From the NCBI GenBank assembly GCA_028456385.1, contig JALNQF010000102.1, positions 1 through 64,000 on the forward strand: DNA of 64,000 bases, read 5' to 3'. The notes below the pieces were generated by a model. The model ran no database searches, was not told the origin of the DNA, and saw only the letters and a list, made by a program, of their open reading frames with translations. Every line of letters begins with the position of its first letter. Within the stretch, counting starts at the first letter, position 1. A program made the position numbers and the translations under genes. Shown here piece by piece: positions 1 to 11,288 of the stretch. The DNA comes from Ophiosphaerella korrae. Lineage: Eukaryota > Ascomycota > Dothideomycetes > Pleosporales > Phaeosphaeriaceae.

Positions 1-1701
1 TTAGCTAATAATTATAGATATTAACGTGCTAAAGCTTAGTTTATAGCTTAGCTAGTTCTTTAGTAATAAGCTAGATTATTTAAGTATTATTATACTAGAT
101 AGTAACGTAATTTATAGGGAGTTTAACGTATAGTTTATTAAGTAGTTTTAATATAAATATAGCTTCTTTAGCTACTTATAATAAAGCTAGTAATTTAGCT
201 TTAGTTATAGAAGTAGTAACTATATCTTACTTATTTACTCTCTATATAATAAGCCTATTAAAGAGTTTAATTATATAGCCTTAAAAGCTTTTTTAATCTA
301 TAGTATTATTAGTAAAGGAAGTATTACTAGTAACTTATAATAAGTTACTACTACCTAGCTAGAGTACTCTTAATCTTGTATAAGAGAGGTATATAAGTAC
401 TTAATTAGTAGCCTTATAGTAAGTAGCGCTTAGGTTTATAAGAAATTAAGCTAGTTATAATATTATAAAAGCTATATCTAGCTAGGTAGTTATAGCTATA
501 AATAGGAGTAAGCTAATCTTACGTTAATATTTATTAATCTTAGATAGTATAGCCTAGCTAGTATAGGCCTTAAGTTTAGTAGTAACTATAAGTATATTGT
601 AATAGACGTATAATTTATCTATAAGCTAACTTATCTTATTAATATACGCTACCTATAGTAGTTAAATTATACGTTGCTTTCTATCTTAAATTACTTTAAT
701 ACTAAGAAACTATTAGAGATCTATTCTTCTAGTTATAGTACACTTCTTTAGTCTTCTACTTGTTATATATAATAATAATATTATCTTCGTAGAAGAAGAT
801 AATAATTCTATTTTTAACTATATAGTATAGTTTATATAGTACTATTTAAAAGCCTATAGCTTTAAATATAGCTATAAATTCTCTCTACTATAGAAGAAGT
901 AAGATCTAGAGACTATATAAGGCCTTTTAGACTCTAAAGATTATACCTTTCTTTTAGTATCTCCTTAGTATTCTTATATAAATCTCTTAGTCTATTACTA
1001 TATAAATAAAGGCGTTAGTTACGTTATACTATTTTAGTTTAAGATTATATTTAGTAGAAATAGCTATAAGTATCTAAAAGGATTAGCTAGCTAGTAATAT
1101 AGCGTAAGTCTCTTATACTATAACGTTTTATTACTAGTCTCTTTATATAATAAGTTAAGCTTTATATTTAATAAATTAATAATATTTATTAAGCTTATAT
1201 ATATATACCTATATATAGTCTAGTATCTACTAGCTAGAATACTAGATAGGTTTAGCTAGTACTTTAGTCTATAATTTTATCTAGCGATAGCTAGTTAAGT
1301 AAGATAGCTTAGCTTCTTTAAATAACTTACCTATTAGATAGCTTTCTAGGTTTATTTAGTATAAGAGTAGTAATAAGAGTTAATTATAGTAAAGCTTTAG
1401 TCCTCTTATAAGTATCCTCTTTATCTTAGCTTTATCTACGAGTTCTCCTTAGTATTTTCTAAAGTTGCCTACCTAGGTACTAGCTATAAAGGCTACTACC
1501 TATAGTATAGTTTTAGATAATCTATATCTATTATGTACTATTAACTCTAGTTAGTCTCTAGTTATTAAATAGGCTAGCATTACTACTAGAGGTAGAAATA
1601 GTAGAGGAGTTAGATAGTAATCTACGATCTTTCTTCTATAGTAGTAGCTAGGTAGATCTTCTTTATTATTTATAAGTATATCTAACTTAGTATTTATTAC
1701 G

Positions 1702-1858
1702 CTATAGGCCGTAGTAGGCTGTAGCTACGCAAAGCGCAAGTAAGGGTAAGAGCCCTTAGGTAATATATACTATTCTACTCCTATATTTAACGTTGTTAAA
1801 TACTTGTTTACTTTTTTAGGTTTGTTTAGCGTAGTAGAGTAGAGCTACTACATAATAG
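1702..1858. mobile_element. MITE-like insertion in copia copy 1
   Basis: About 157 bp present in copia copy 1 but absent from the equivalent place in copy 2 (near 17825). Its ends are imperfect inverted repeats of about 30 bp: CTATAGGCCGTAGTAGGC at the left, and the reverse complement of the right end begins CTATTATGTAGTAGCTC. It is richer in GC than its surroundings. The reverse complement of its right two-thirds matches 33565-33660, just after the Fot-like transposase, so it is probably a non-autonomous derivative of that element (inference). TA-type duplication likely but not resolved. Confidence 0.6.
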
Positions 1859-4800
1859 TATTATCTTTATAAAAGGACTCTGTTTCTAGCTTATATACTA
1901 GTACTAGGAGCTTAATCGTTTTAATATAGGTAGCGATTTCTTCTAGTATTTAATATATAAGGTTATCTATTAGATCCTCTATTTTACTATTAAAGATTAT
2001 TTACTTGTTAAAGATTATATCTTATATACTTATTACCTTAGCTATAGATAGTACCTAGATCTAGTAGATATTTAATAACTAGTATCCTACAAGGTAGCTA
2101 ATCTATATTTTTAGATCTAAACGTTATAGCCTTAATTTACTATAATACGTATTATTAGTTATTATAAAGGCTTTGCACCTATATACTTTTAAGTAGGCTA
2201 AGTTTAGCTTTCTTATTAATACTATAATTCCTTAATTCTTAGTAACTTTTATAAAGAATACTTTATATAGTATCTTCTAGTTATTTAAGTAACTTAGTAT
2301 TTAATTATATAGGTAGACTCTAGCCTATATAATTTTAGGCTAAAGTTCCTATAGTAAATTTGCGTTAAGTCGTATAGTACGTACTTCCTCCTTGTTAATT
2401 TCTTTAGCGCGCTTAGCTCTTCTATTCTAGGCTTAAGTATCTAGAGCTAAAAGTTTAATAGTAATACCTTATAAGTTTAACTAGCGCTAGACCTTTAGTT
2501 TTACTATTGTAATCTCGTTATTAGTTTTAATTACTTTAACTAAGATACTATACTAATTTTTTAAGAAGAGGATTAAGTTTAATAGTACCTTAATAATTAA
2601 TTTAGCTAACTAGTTATTAGTAAAGTAGAAGTCCTACTATAGTTTTAAGTACTTATTAGTAATAAGTATCTAGCTTTTCTTTTTAGTAACGCTTTATACT
2701 TTATATAAGTAGAAGTTAATAGAGAGTCTTTCTCTTAGTTCTTTATAACTAATCCTTAGTATATAGCTAATTTACTACTTTATCTTAGCTTTACTATAAA
2801 CGTTGTACTAGACTATAGATACTCCTTTTATACGTACTCCTTAACCTTACTAGATAAGGTATTTAATTATAGCTAGTCTTAGATAGCTAAGTCTCTTATA
2901 CTATAGTAGTATAGGTACTCTAATAGTCTAAGGTTTATAGGTATAGTACGCTACTTAGTATATAAGATTGTACAATAAATAATACTTAAGTACCTATTAA
3001 CTATAGATCTTAGTAAAGTATCTAATTATTTGTCTATTAGGCTTATTTAGAGTTATTAGCTTAGATTAAGTATTCTACTATATTCCTCTCTACTAGAGTA
3101 GCTAGAAAGAGACTAGGTTACAAAGAATATCTAGGTATATAGCTATATTATATAGAACTAGTTTGTTTTCTATTAACTAGTTTTTTAGTATAAAGGTAAG
3201 AGATCTATATCCTTTTACTTATATCTTTAACTTACCTACCTATATATAATTATTTAGCCTTAATAGATAATAGTTATATACACGAGTTAGGTTGTTTATA
3301 ATATAGTAAGTTAAACTAAAGTCTAGGATAAAGGAATTCTAGAGAGGGTAGGTATTATAAGTATTCCTTATAGTTTTAGTAATAAAAGTACTCTTAATAC
3401 TTAATATTTACTAGCTTTCTAGTTAATCTTCCTTATTAATTTTAGTAATCTAAAGTAACTTAGCGTATAGTTCTATATAAAGCTTTATTTAATACTCTAA
3501 CTATTCTCTTATTAGTTTTTATAAAGTTATATTATAGTTACGTTTATAATTAATAAGCTCTTTTAGAGTCTTACTTAGAGTCTACTAATCTAGTACTTTA
3601 TTAGAATTAATATAGTAGTAATTACTAAGTTTATAAGGTCTTTTATAAGCTAGGTATTATTTACTTATAGCTCTTTAACTTATTATTTAGTTAACGTTAG
3701 TATTACTACTACGTGTACGTTAATTACAAGGTCTACCCTATTTATTAAGTAGTGCGCTGTCTATAAGAGAGGTGTCCCTAGTCTTACTCTAAGTAGTATT
3801 ACTACTAGTAGTATAAAGTAAAGTATTATCTACTATAAAAGTAGCTTTACGCCTCCCTATATTTAGGAGATAGTATACTATTATATACTTATAGTAGCGT
3901 TTTATTATCTCCTTCTAGTTTATACTAGGTAATAGCCTTCTATTATCTTAAAAGGTTATAGACTAAATTAGTACTACGTGTTTAATAGCTACTAAAAAGT
4001 CTTAAGTAATTATATTAATTTATAGTAACTCTACTACTTAATACGTTTTAGCCTTAGTAGTAGCGTAGTTATACTTAGCTATCTATATATCTTAATTTAC
4101 TAGGCTTCTTATAGGCTTAAGTATTTTAAGGTATCTATTACGTATACGCTCTTACTTAATATACTTGTCTACGCTAATAGTTTACTTTAGGTTTAATAGC
4201 TACTAACGTAGAGATTAGTTTAGTAGGTAGTACGTATATAGTAGATATAGCGAGACTAAGGATTAGATAAATATTATAATATACTAGAGACTTAACTACT
4301 CCTTTTTATACTCGTATTAGTTACTATAGTATTACTTAGCTAATATTTTATAGTATTTAAGGTCTTCTTTAAAAGCCTTATAACTAGTAGCTAAGAGTTT
4401 AGACGACTACGTAGGAGTCTCGACACCTAATACTAGAGTGTAGTTAGCTATTACTAGAGCTCTAATTAGTTCTAGTCTCTAAATTAGCTAAGTAAAAGAT
4501 TCTAGGTTAATCTTATCCTAAATATTATATACTACGTATCTAGATTGTAGTTAAATTATCTATATAGTATAATCCTTATTAGTCCTTAATATTATAGTTA
4601 GATTACGTTAGGTTATACTAGCTATCTTGTTTTAGCTTTAAGTTATAAGAGAGTAGGAGATTATTACTTTTTAGAGTATACTTTAGTTAAGGCTAAGTAT
4701 AGTACTTAGCTTAATTTAAGAGTTATTAGAGGGCTACTAGAAGGTAAGAGATTTATAGTTTTTACTAATACTCTTTATAGTGCTTAGCTTAATACTTAAG

Positions 4801-4880
4801 TTAATACTTAAGTTAATACTTAATTTAATATAAGTAGATACTAGTTTACTTAACTTAGTTAAGGTAGTAAGACTCTTAAT

Positions 4881-5352
4881 TATTAGATTTAAAAGAGGTT
4901 ATAGTAGTTTAATAAAAAGGCTTTTTTATAATAGCTATATAAGGGCCTTATTAGAGAGAGATACTAAGGCTTTTAGAAAAGCCTTTTTTTAGATTAATTA
5001 CTTATAACTTAATAGTACTAGGTATAAACTAAGTAGATTAATTCTACTATCTATCTCTAGCCCTACGCTCTATCTATATATCTACAATATAGTAGTCTTA
5101 GCTAGGTCTCTTAAGATAGTAGTAAGCTAAATCCTTAACACCCCTTCTATTAAGGTGCTAGTTTCTTTATTATATTAGTTGTACTAACGTAGTCTATCTC
5201 TTTATATATAAGATTCTTTGTTTAATTCCTTTATTTATAATAGTTAAGGCTATAATCCTTTTAGCTATAGTAGTATTAGTAGCTTAGCGATTGCATATAT
5301 AATTACGCATCTAATCGCGTATTAAGTATCTAATTGTGCAACTTATCTAACA
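4881..5352 (-). repeat. 5' LTR of copia copy 1
   Basis: 472 bp, same length as the right LTR of copy 2 (27955-28426). Read on the minus strand it begins TGTTAGATAAGTTGCAC and ends in a RIP-altered AAATCTAATA. It is followed on the plus strand by AGAGT (5353-5357). Confidence 0.8.
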
Positions 5353-5393
5353 AGAGTTATTTTTGCTATTACTAAATAGCTTAGATTAACTAT

Positions 5394-5822
5394 TATTAGA
5401 TAAGTTATATAATTAGATACTTAATATATAATTACTAAGTTACTAACCCTACTATTACTAAAAAGATTATAGCCTTAACTTTTATATATAAAAAGATAGA
5501 CTATATTAGTAAAACTAATATAATAAAGAATCTAGTACTTTAATAGAAAAGATATTAAAGATCTAGCTTACTACTATCTTAAGAGACCTAGCTAAGACTA
5601 CTATATCGTAGATATATAGATAGAGCGTAGGGCTAGAAATAGATAGTAGAATAAATCTACTTAGTTTATACCTAGTACCTTTAAGTTATAAGTAATTAAT
5701 CTAAAAAAGAGCTTTTCTAAAAGCCTTAGTAACTCTTTCTAATAAGGCTTTTATATAGCTATTATAAAAAAGCCTTCTTATTAAACTACTATAACCTCTT
5801 TTAAATCTAATAACTATAGTAT
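5394..5822 (+). repeat. Solo copia LTR
   Basis: Plus-oriented copy of the same LTR (inverted relative to 4881-5352), beginning TATTAGATAAG (TG altered to TA) and ending AAATCTAATA. It is flanked by the 5-bp duplication ACTAT at 5389-5393 and 5823-5827, so it is a solo LTR left by LTR-LTR recombination. Confidence 0.8.
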
Positions 5823-6426
5823 TTACTTAAGTACTTAGAGCTCTAAAGTATACTATTTATAATATCTAAGTATTTTTTATAGCTTAGTATTTATCTATTA
5901 TAAGCTTATAAGTAGCTACTTCTTTTATAAATACTAAACTTTTTAGTTTAAAATATTATAAGTATTTAAGTATATATTAGGTAAAATAAAATAAAAGTAT
6001 ACTAAGTATATAATTTCTTACTATAGTATATAGAATAGAACTATTATATAATTTTTAGTACTAAGCTTATAACTATTATAAGATATAAGCTTAAAAATAA
6101 GTAAAAGATAATTATTAATTAAAGAACTATCTAAGCTAAGCTACTTATATATAGTAAAGTAGCTTAAATAGCTTATATAACTTACTTACTACTATAAGCT
6201 TACTTAAATTATTTATAGTAAAGCTCTAACGTATAATAATATATTATATACTACTATAAATAGCTTAACTAGCTATTAGTTTCTTTTTAGTATAGTTTAG
6301 TAGTATACTATATACTTATAGATATAGATAAAACTTAATACTTAGAACCTTTTAAACTCTACTTTATATATATAGATATATATTTAAGCTATATTAAATT
6401 TATACGTAGAAATTATAAAGATAATT
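5823..6426. other. AT-rich RIP-degraded spacer with a short dispersed repeat
   Basis: No coding potential seen. About 6070-6232 contains a roughly 165-bp sequence (ACTATTATAAGATATAAGC at its left, AAAGCTCTAAC at its right) that recurs at about 32022-32190 inside the Fot-like transposase. Confidence 0.55.
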
Positions 6427-6895
6427 TGTTAGATAAGTTATATAATTAGATACTTAATACTCGATTAGATGCGCGATTATATATATAATCGCTAAGTCGC
6501 TAACTCTACTATAGCTAAAAGGATTATAGCCTCGACTTTTACAAATAAAGAATCTTATATACAAGGAGATAGACTATATTAGTACGACTAATATAATAAA
6601 GAAACTAGCACCTTAGTAGAAGGGATGTTAAGGATCTAGCTTACTACTATCTCGAGAGACTTAGCTAAGACTACTGCATCGTAGATATATAGATAGAGTA
6701 TAGGGCTAGAGATAGATAGTAGAATTAATTAACTCTTTACTTACTAAGTTTATACCTAGTACTTTTAAGTTATAGGTAACTAACTAAAAAAGGGCTTTTC
6801 TAAAAGCCTTAGTATCCTTCTCTAATAAGGTCCTTACATAGCTGTTACAAAAAAGCCTTTTTATTAACCTACTATAAGCCCTTTAAAATCTATTA
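6427..6895 (+). repeat. Second solo copia LTR
   Basis: 469 bp, beginning TGTTAGATAAG with an intact TG, flanked by TAATT at 6422-6426 and 6896-6900. It retains more C and G than the neighbouring LTRs, so it is younger or less exposed to RIP. Confidence 0.8.
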
Positions 6896-7565
6896 TAATT
6901 ACTAGTAACTAAATACATATATTCAATTATTTAAGTAATCTTAGGATTATATATAAAAGGAAAGTATTACTAGTATAGGGGCTAAAGAGCTAAGCTATAG
7001 AAGATTGTAACCTAAAAACAAGACTAGTTAGTCCTTAATACCTTATATCCTAACAAGCTAACTAGGGCCTGATTTTAGACTCTCTTTATGCTGCTTAGGG
7101 AGGAAATTAGGCACAATCACGCTAACTCATGTTAGCTCACGGCGAGCTTAGGGTTGCTTAGCTACAACTCAAGCTACTTATTTATTACTCACGTTACACA
7201 CCTGCGTAACTCAAGGTTAAATCCGGAAAAAGCTTTGTGTGAGATTAGATTTCACTTAATTGTTTACCGCTATCTTTAGTGGCAAGAGCATGAATGGTGT
7301 TCAACCTAATTGTTAAGTAAGTAATAGTCGAACAAGCACACCCTTCTGTCCTAGCGGACAAAATAACATAGAAAGATATAGCTACATATCCCTAAGCGCA
7401 TCTTGCCGGTGCTCTGTTTAAAGTGATAAAATAATAAAAGAGAGTCTTCAAGTTCTCCTCGCCCAAACTACCGGCCATATTCATGAGGGTCCAACCACCG
7501 TAAAGCCCAGTCCTTGAGTTGACTGGGTGAAATTTCCTTAGCCGAGTTAAATAACGAGGTAAATC
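6896..7565. other. Transition from RIP-degraded to normal-composition DNA, no gene seen
   Basis: AT-rich to about 7070, then normal composition. No open frame resembling a gene. It contains the 3' flank of the minus-strand fucosidase gene. Confidence 0.5.
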
Positions 7566-9581
7566 TTAATATGTGAACTTGAAAGTCCAGACATGCTTGT
7601 CAGCTTTGGCGAAATCATTAGATAAGTTCAACACCATTCGACCGTCGGAATTCAATCCCGCCGGAACAGTGGCGCCATTCTTCGAGCCACCAACAACAGT
7701 AACTTTGTCGGTTTTAAGGTAAGGAACCGGATCAGGTATTGTGATGGATCCAGTTGGCTCCTTCATAATGTGAATATAGAAGGCGTCATCAGTGGTAGTG
7801 TAGCGGAAGTTACCATCGCCCGGTCCGTTAGGCCAGTATTTCGTGTCGAATATACTCTCCTCATGCGCATTAATCCACTTTCCTGCATCCCGCAAGTTCG
7901 CCATCATGATCTCAGGAATCGTTCCGTCCGCTTTAGGACCGACATCAAGCAAGAAATTTCCGTTCTTGGCGACAATATCTATAAGCATGCGAATAACAGT
8001 TGTGGCGTTCATATACTGGTCATCTGGAGTTGCGGCGTTGTACCCAAACGAATAAGGGTCCATGCCTCTGGTTGCCTCCCAATGGCGTGCCGATAGATTC
8101 GTTATGGGTTTATATTCTGGAGTGGCAAAATCGCCAGTTATGCCGCCACAACGACTATTGAGTGTAACTTGCTTGTTTTTGGCGTACGCGCTATTCAGCC
8201 ACTGCGAGGCAAATGTGGGTGATAAGCTTGGTCCGCCGATATCGCACCACATAATCTCTGTATCGTAGTTGTTGGCGAGTATATTCATCTGAGGAAGCTG
8301 AATGTCTTGCAAAAAATCGTCCACCTCAACAAAGCCGGTATAAGGCACCGTTTTGTTAGTGTATGGGTTAATAGGCGGACCTTGAGTTTCTAAGTCTGTT
8401 TTCTACGCGCATGTCAGGGTTATCAACTCACCGATTCCCCACTTATTGTCACGGGTGTACTTTGTATACGCCGGATTGAACCACTCAGGCATACTGAAAT
8501 ACGTCCCTCGTCGCAACTGAGGTTGGTATATTTTCGCTGCATCGAAAAGTTCCTTCACATATGAATTAGATACTAGCTCATATGAATCGTAGGCAGCCAA
8601 CTCCCGGTAAGGTATGTCCTACCTTGAGAAAATCCCGGTGTGGTTTTTGCTTGACGGAGTTGCGCTGAGAGACATTGGCAGGCATATCAAATATCGCGAA
8701 TCCGTCATGGTGCTTAGTAACCTGGACGAAGTACCGAGCACCAGCATCCGCAAATAGATTTACCCAATCCTTAGGGTTGAATTTATCGGCCGTAAAGTTC
8801 GTCATGAATTCATCATAGACGACATTCGAGCCATACTTTGCAAGATGATGCTGATATGTTTGCGATTTGTGTTTCGGGTCCATTTGGCGAAACCAATACC
8901 TGTTATCGGCGGTCAGAACGAACAAGGCGTAGGAGAGAAGGGTTATGACAAACCATTCCGAGTAGCTTTCATTGGCTCCTGTGTTTCCCCACGCAGGAAC
9001 GGAATATAAACCCCAGTGAATAAAAATACCGTATTTCGCGTTCCTCCACCAGTTGGGAGACTCATGTTTGTCGACTGAGGCTTTCGAAGCAGTATAGATT
9101 GGAATTCCGTATGTCGCAGTGATATTGAGGGAGGTTGAAACGCCATTCGCCCATTGGGCAACCACTTTCGCTGTACCAGTGGACCCTCGGTTGACTCCAG
9201 GTTTATTTTGTACTCCGACTTCGATCACAACGGAGTTGCCCGGTCGGATACGTTTCACCTTGGCCGGCTGAACAGTAATAAGACCTTCAGATTGTACTAT
9301 CACTGTTAGATTGTGACTGTCGACCAACCAGACGTCTCCGGTATTCTCAAGTTTGACGTCGAAGATTTGCGTCTCGAGACGATTTTCGATCAACCTCGAA
9401 GAAGCATTTGCCTGGACAATGCTGACTTCTGGAGACGCTACTATTTTTTCTTAGCTAAACCCAGTTCAAAAGTTACGAGCGCAAAGTCATTTCCTTTACC
9501 GTCACGCGGCCATAACTGCGCAGTTGCAGCAACAGCCCCACTAAAGAGTAATAAGGCCGGTGTTGTGGCTAACAAATGCAT
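7566..9581 (-). CDS. Secreted GH29 alpha-L-fucosidase, three introns, one N-terminal frameshift
   Basis: Hydrolyses terminal alpha-L-fucose from glycans outside the cell. The start ATG at 9581 opens a signal peptide (MHLLATTPALLLFSGAVAA). An N-terminal beta-type domain precedes the GH29 barrel. Family motifs visible are WWRNAKYGIFIHWGLYSVPAW, HHDGFAIFD, and TEIMWCDIGG, whose Asp is the expected nucleophile; LVDIVAKNGNFLLDVGP is also family-like in the form IDIVAKNGNFLLDVGP. Introns read from splice signals: 8900-8953 (GTTTGT...CAG, 54 bp), 8553-8622 (GTAGGA...AG), and a short one at about 8390-8431 (GTGAGT...TTAG, acceptor uncertain). Exons sum to one base short of a multiple of three. The missing base maps to the T6 run at 9444-9449, where the signal-peptide frame would need one more base to join the domain frame. 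So the gene is either freshly broken or carries a homopolymer sequencing error. Repaired length about 616 residues, usual for fungal GH29. Faces away from the lyase at 11289. Confidence 0.85.
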
Positions 9582-10242
9582 TGAAAATGTGGATTAACTT
9601 TGTTCGAGTGATTCAACACAACGAGAATCTGTACCCTACTAGAAAACAAATCCAGGGACTTGGCAATTTATGTATCTTAGTGGGATGGCTCTTAATAGCC
9701 GTACTTTTCAGCAACTATACTCCTCTCCGAAAAGAATCCCAGAATTCCGGGCTAGCCTTTCCTTCATGCATTAGCAATACATATTGTTTGCGGGGAAGCC
9801 ACGGCGTAACGGTAACAAACATGTCGATGCAACATTTAATTGCTACAATATGTATTAGTATGCCTTTTGAGTGACATTGTAAAAGGTTATGTTGTAGCAA
9901 ATAGACATGCTCCAAAATCACCTATTGGGTCTTCGAGTGATATTCGGGACTTTCGAGCTTTCGAAGTCTGCAATATTCATCTGAGCCATCGTTCATCACC
10001 TAAAACGGCAAACCCCACTTTCCCGTATCCTGCTTGGATGCTGTGAATGTACAAGGTATTAGCAGCAAGGAGATATGAGAATGTTCTGTACGAACTCGGA
10101 AACTGCTATGACTGGACGGAAAAATTTGACTGATCAGCACTGAGCGATTTCTAGGGACAGAAAAAACTGCAAGTATTGATAAAATCATCTTCCAAACCCC
10201 TCAAAAAAATGGTTCCCCCGCTTTCGATTGCGAGGAATTTTC

Positions 10243-10275
10243 CGGCCTCAATACGGCCTCGATACGGCCTCGGGA
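10243..10275. promoter_or_regulatory. Three tandem 11-bp CGGCCTC operator-like repeats
   Basis: CGGCCTCAATA, CGGCCTCGATA and CGGCCTCGGGA follow each other without gaps. The 11-bp period places every CGG on the same face of the helix. CGG triplets are the half-sites of fungal Zn2Cys6 activators (established); that this is such a site is inference. A further CGGCCTCGG lies at 10851-10859. Confidence 0.4.
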
Positions 10276-10290
10276 ATAAACGTTGCTGAG

Positions 10291-10309
10291 TGCCTGAGGC
10301 ACTATATAA
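10291..10309 (+). promoter_or_regulatory. Palindrome plus TATA box
   Basis: TGCCTGAGGCA is a perfect 11-bp palindrome at 10291-10301, directly followed by TATATAA at 10303-10309, 28 bp after the last CGGCCTC repeat. It looks like a plus-strand core promoter, but the nearest recognised plus-strand start is 980 bp away (11289). It may serve a long leader, an unrecognised transcript, or a lost gene. Confidence 0.35.
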
Positions 10310-10337
10310 ATCTTGTTCTATGTGACGTAGAGAACCA

Positions 10338-10369
10338 CCCCGCCAGTTCATGCGCGCATCAGAGTGGGG
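10338..10369. promoter_or_regulatory. Possible paired CreA sites
   Basis: CCCCGC (10338-10343, minus-strand GCGGGG) and GTGGGG (10364-10369) both fit the SYGGRG consensus of the carbon-catabolite repressor CreA. More CCCCGG copies lie at 10828-10833 and 10848-10853. Short motifs, so chance matches are possible; context of two carbohydrate-degrading genes makes them plausible. Confidence 0.25.
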
Positions 10370-10375
10370 TGCAAC

Positions 10376-11288
10376 CGTGAAAATAATGACATGTGACGAA
10401 ACATCTGATCATAAACAATGATGATGTGGATGAAATCATATGACTAGTTGCAATACTTCCTTCACCTCACAAACAGATTGACGAGTCAACAGTCCAGTTT
10501 GACGTAGTTGATGGGACTGCTCATTTACAAATTATCACCATGCGGTAACAATACCATGGTAAACGCATCATGAAATGGCTGCGCGTGAGCGCTGAGACAC
10601 GCTCTTAGTGCTGTCGCATAAGTGGAAATAATTGCGATTGAAGCGAGACACGTTTCGCTCTGAATTTGGACCATTTGCTTCATGGCCGAATTAGTTACAC
10701 CATACCATCTGGATTTCTAACCGAGCTGTTTAGGGATCTATTGGTTTGCAATCCCAGATCCGACTACGCTCGCCTATCAAACCGACCACCAAAACTTCTC
10801 GGCTGTAGTGAATTCGGTTCAAACGGCCCCCGGTCGGTTTCTTCCCGCCCCGGCCTCGGAAAGAGCGCCTATGCCGCAATGGGCGACGAGAATTTGAGGG
10901 GTCAGCGGATTTACTATGATATAAGTGTGGAGACAAATGCAACATTGGAAGCCTACCTACTTATATGGTTTGCCAACGCATGCTACTTTGCTGCAGGCAT
11001 ATATATCTAACCCCGCTTTCCTTGATGTTCGTGGGAAAGCATATCCACCTACGATACCTCCAACACGCCTGGTTTGAGTACATTGCATAGCTAAAAAGGA
11101 ATTGAACGAACACGTTAACGGGTGCAATGGATAACTACATCGTTTATGACATTTCGAAACATTATAGGGTATGCTCGCTTCCATGCCACCCTCCGGCGTC
11201 ATTTGCAATTTTTATTTAATGCAATTGGTAGGTCCGGCGCAGCTGGAGAAACTTCAATTTATACGATGCATCTCGTTTGGCATCCGCC
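10376..11288. other. 5' region of the lyase gene, no convincing gene
   Basis: Normal-composition DNA. The frame at 10666-11010 has no recognisable domain or coding signature and I do not call it. CGGCCTCGG at 10851-10859 repeats the core of the upstream tandem array, about 430 bp before the lyase start. Confidence 0.35.

Larger units (their letters stand above)
1..5352 (-). mobile_element. Ty1/copia LTR retrotransposon copy 1, RIP-degraded, truncated by window edge
   Basis: The 5' LTR lies at the right (4881-5352) and the body reads leftward off the window. At 780-794 the minus strand reads FYEDN followed by III, a decayed copy of the copia reverse-transcriptase FYVDD box; the better copy at 16906-16920 reads FYVDN. 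The first 4.8 kb aligns collinearly with 16097-17997 plus 25032-27954, which is the second copy of the same element. All frames are broken by TAA/TAG and CA/TG dinucleotides are scarce, as expected of RIP. The polyprotein cannot be expressed. The left LTR is outside the window. Confidence 0.8.

Noticed and set aside
5394..6895. A small TRIM-type element with two LTRs and a 600-bp interior
   Set aside because: Each LTR has its own target duplication (ACTAT; TAATT), so they are two independent solo LTRs.
10666..11010. Hypothetical 114-codon gene downstream of the TATA box
   Set aside because: No recognisable motif, no signal peptide, and an overlapping open frame on the other strand.
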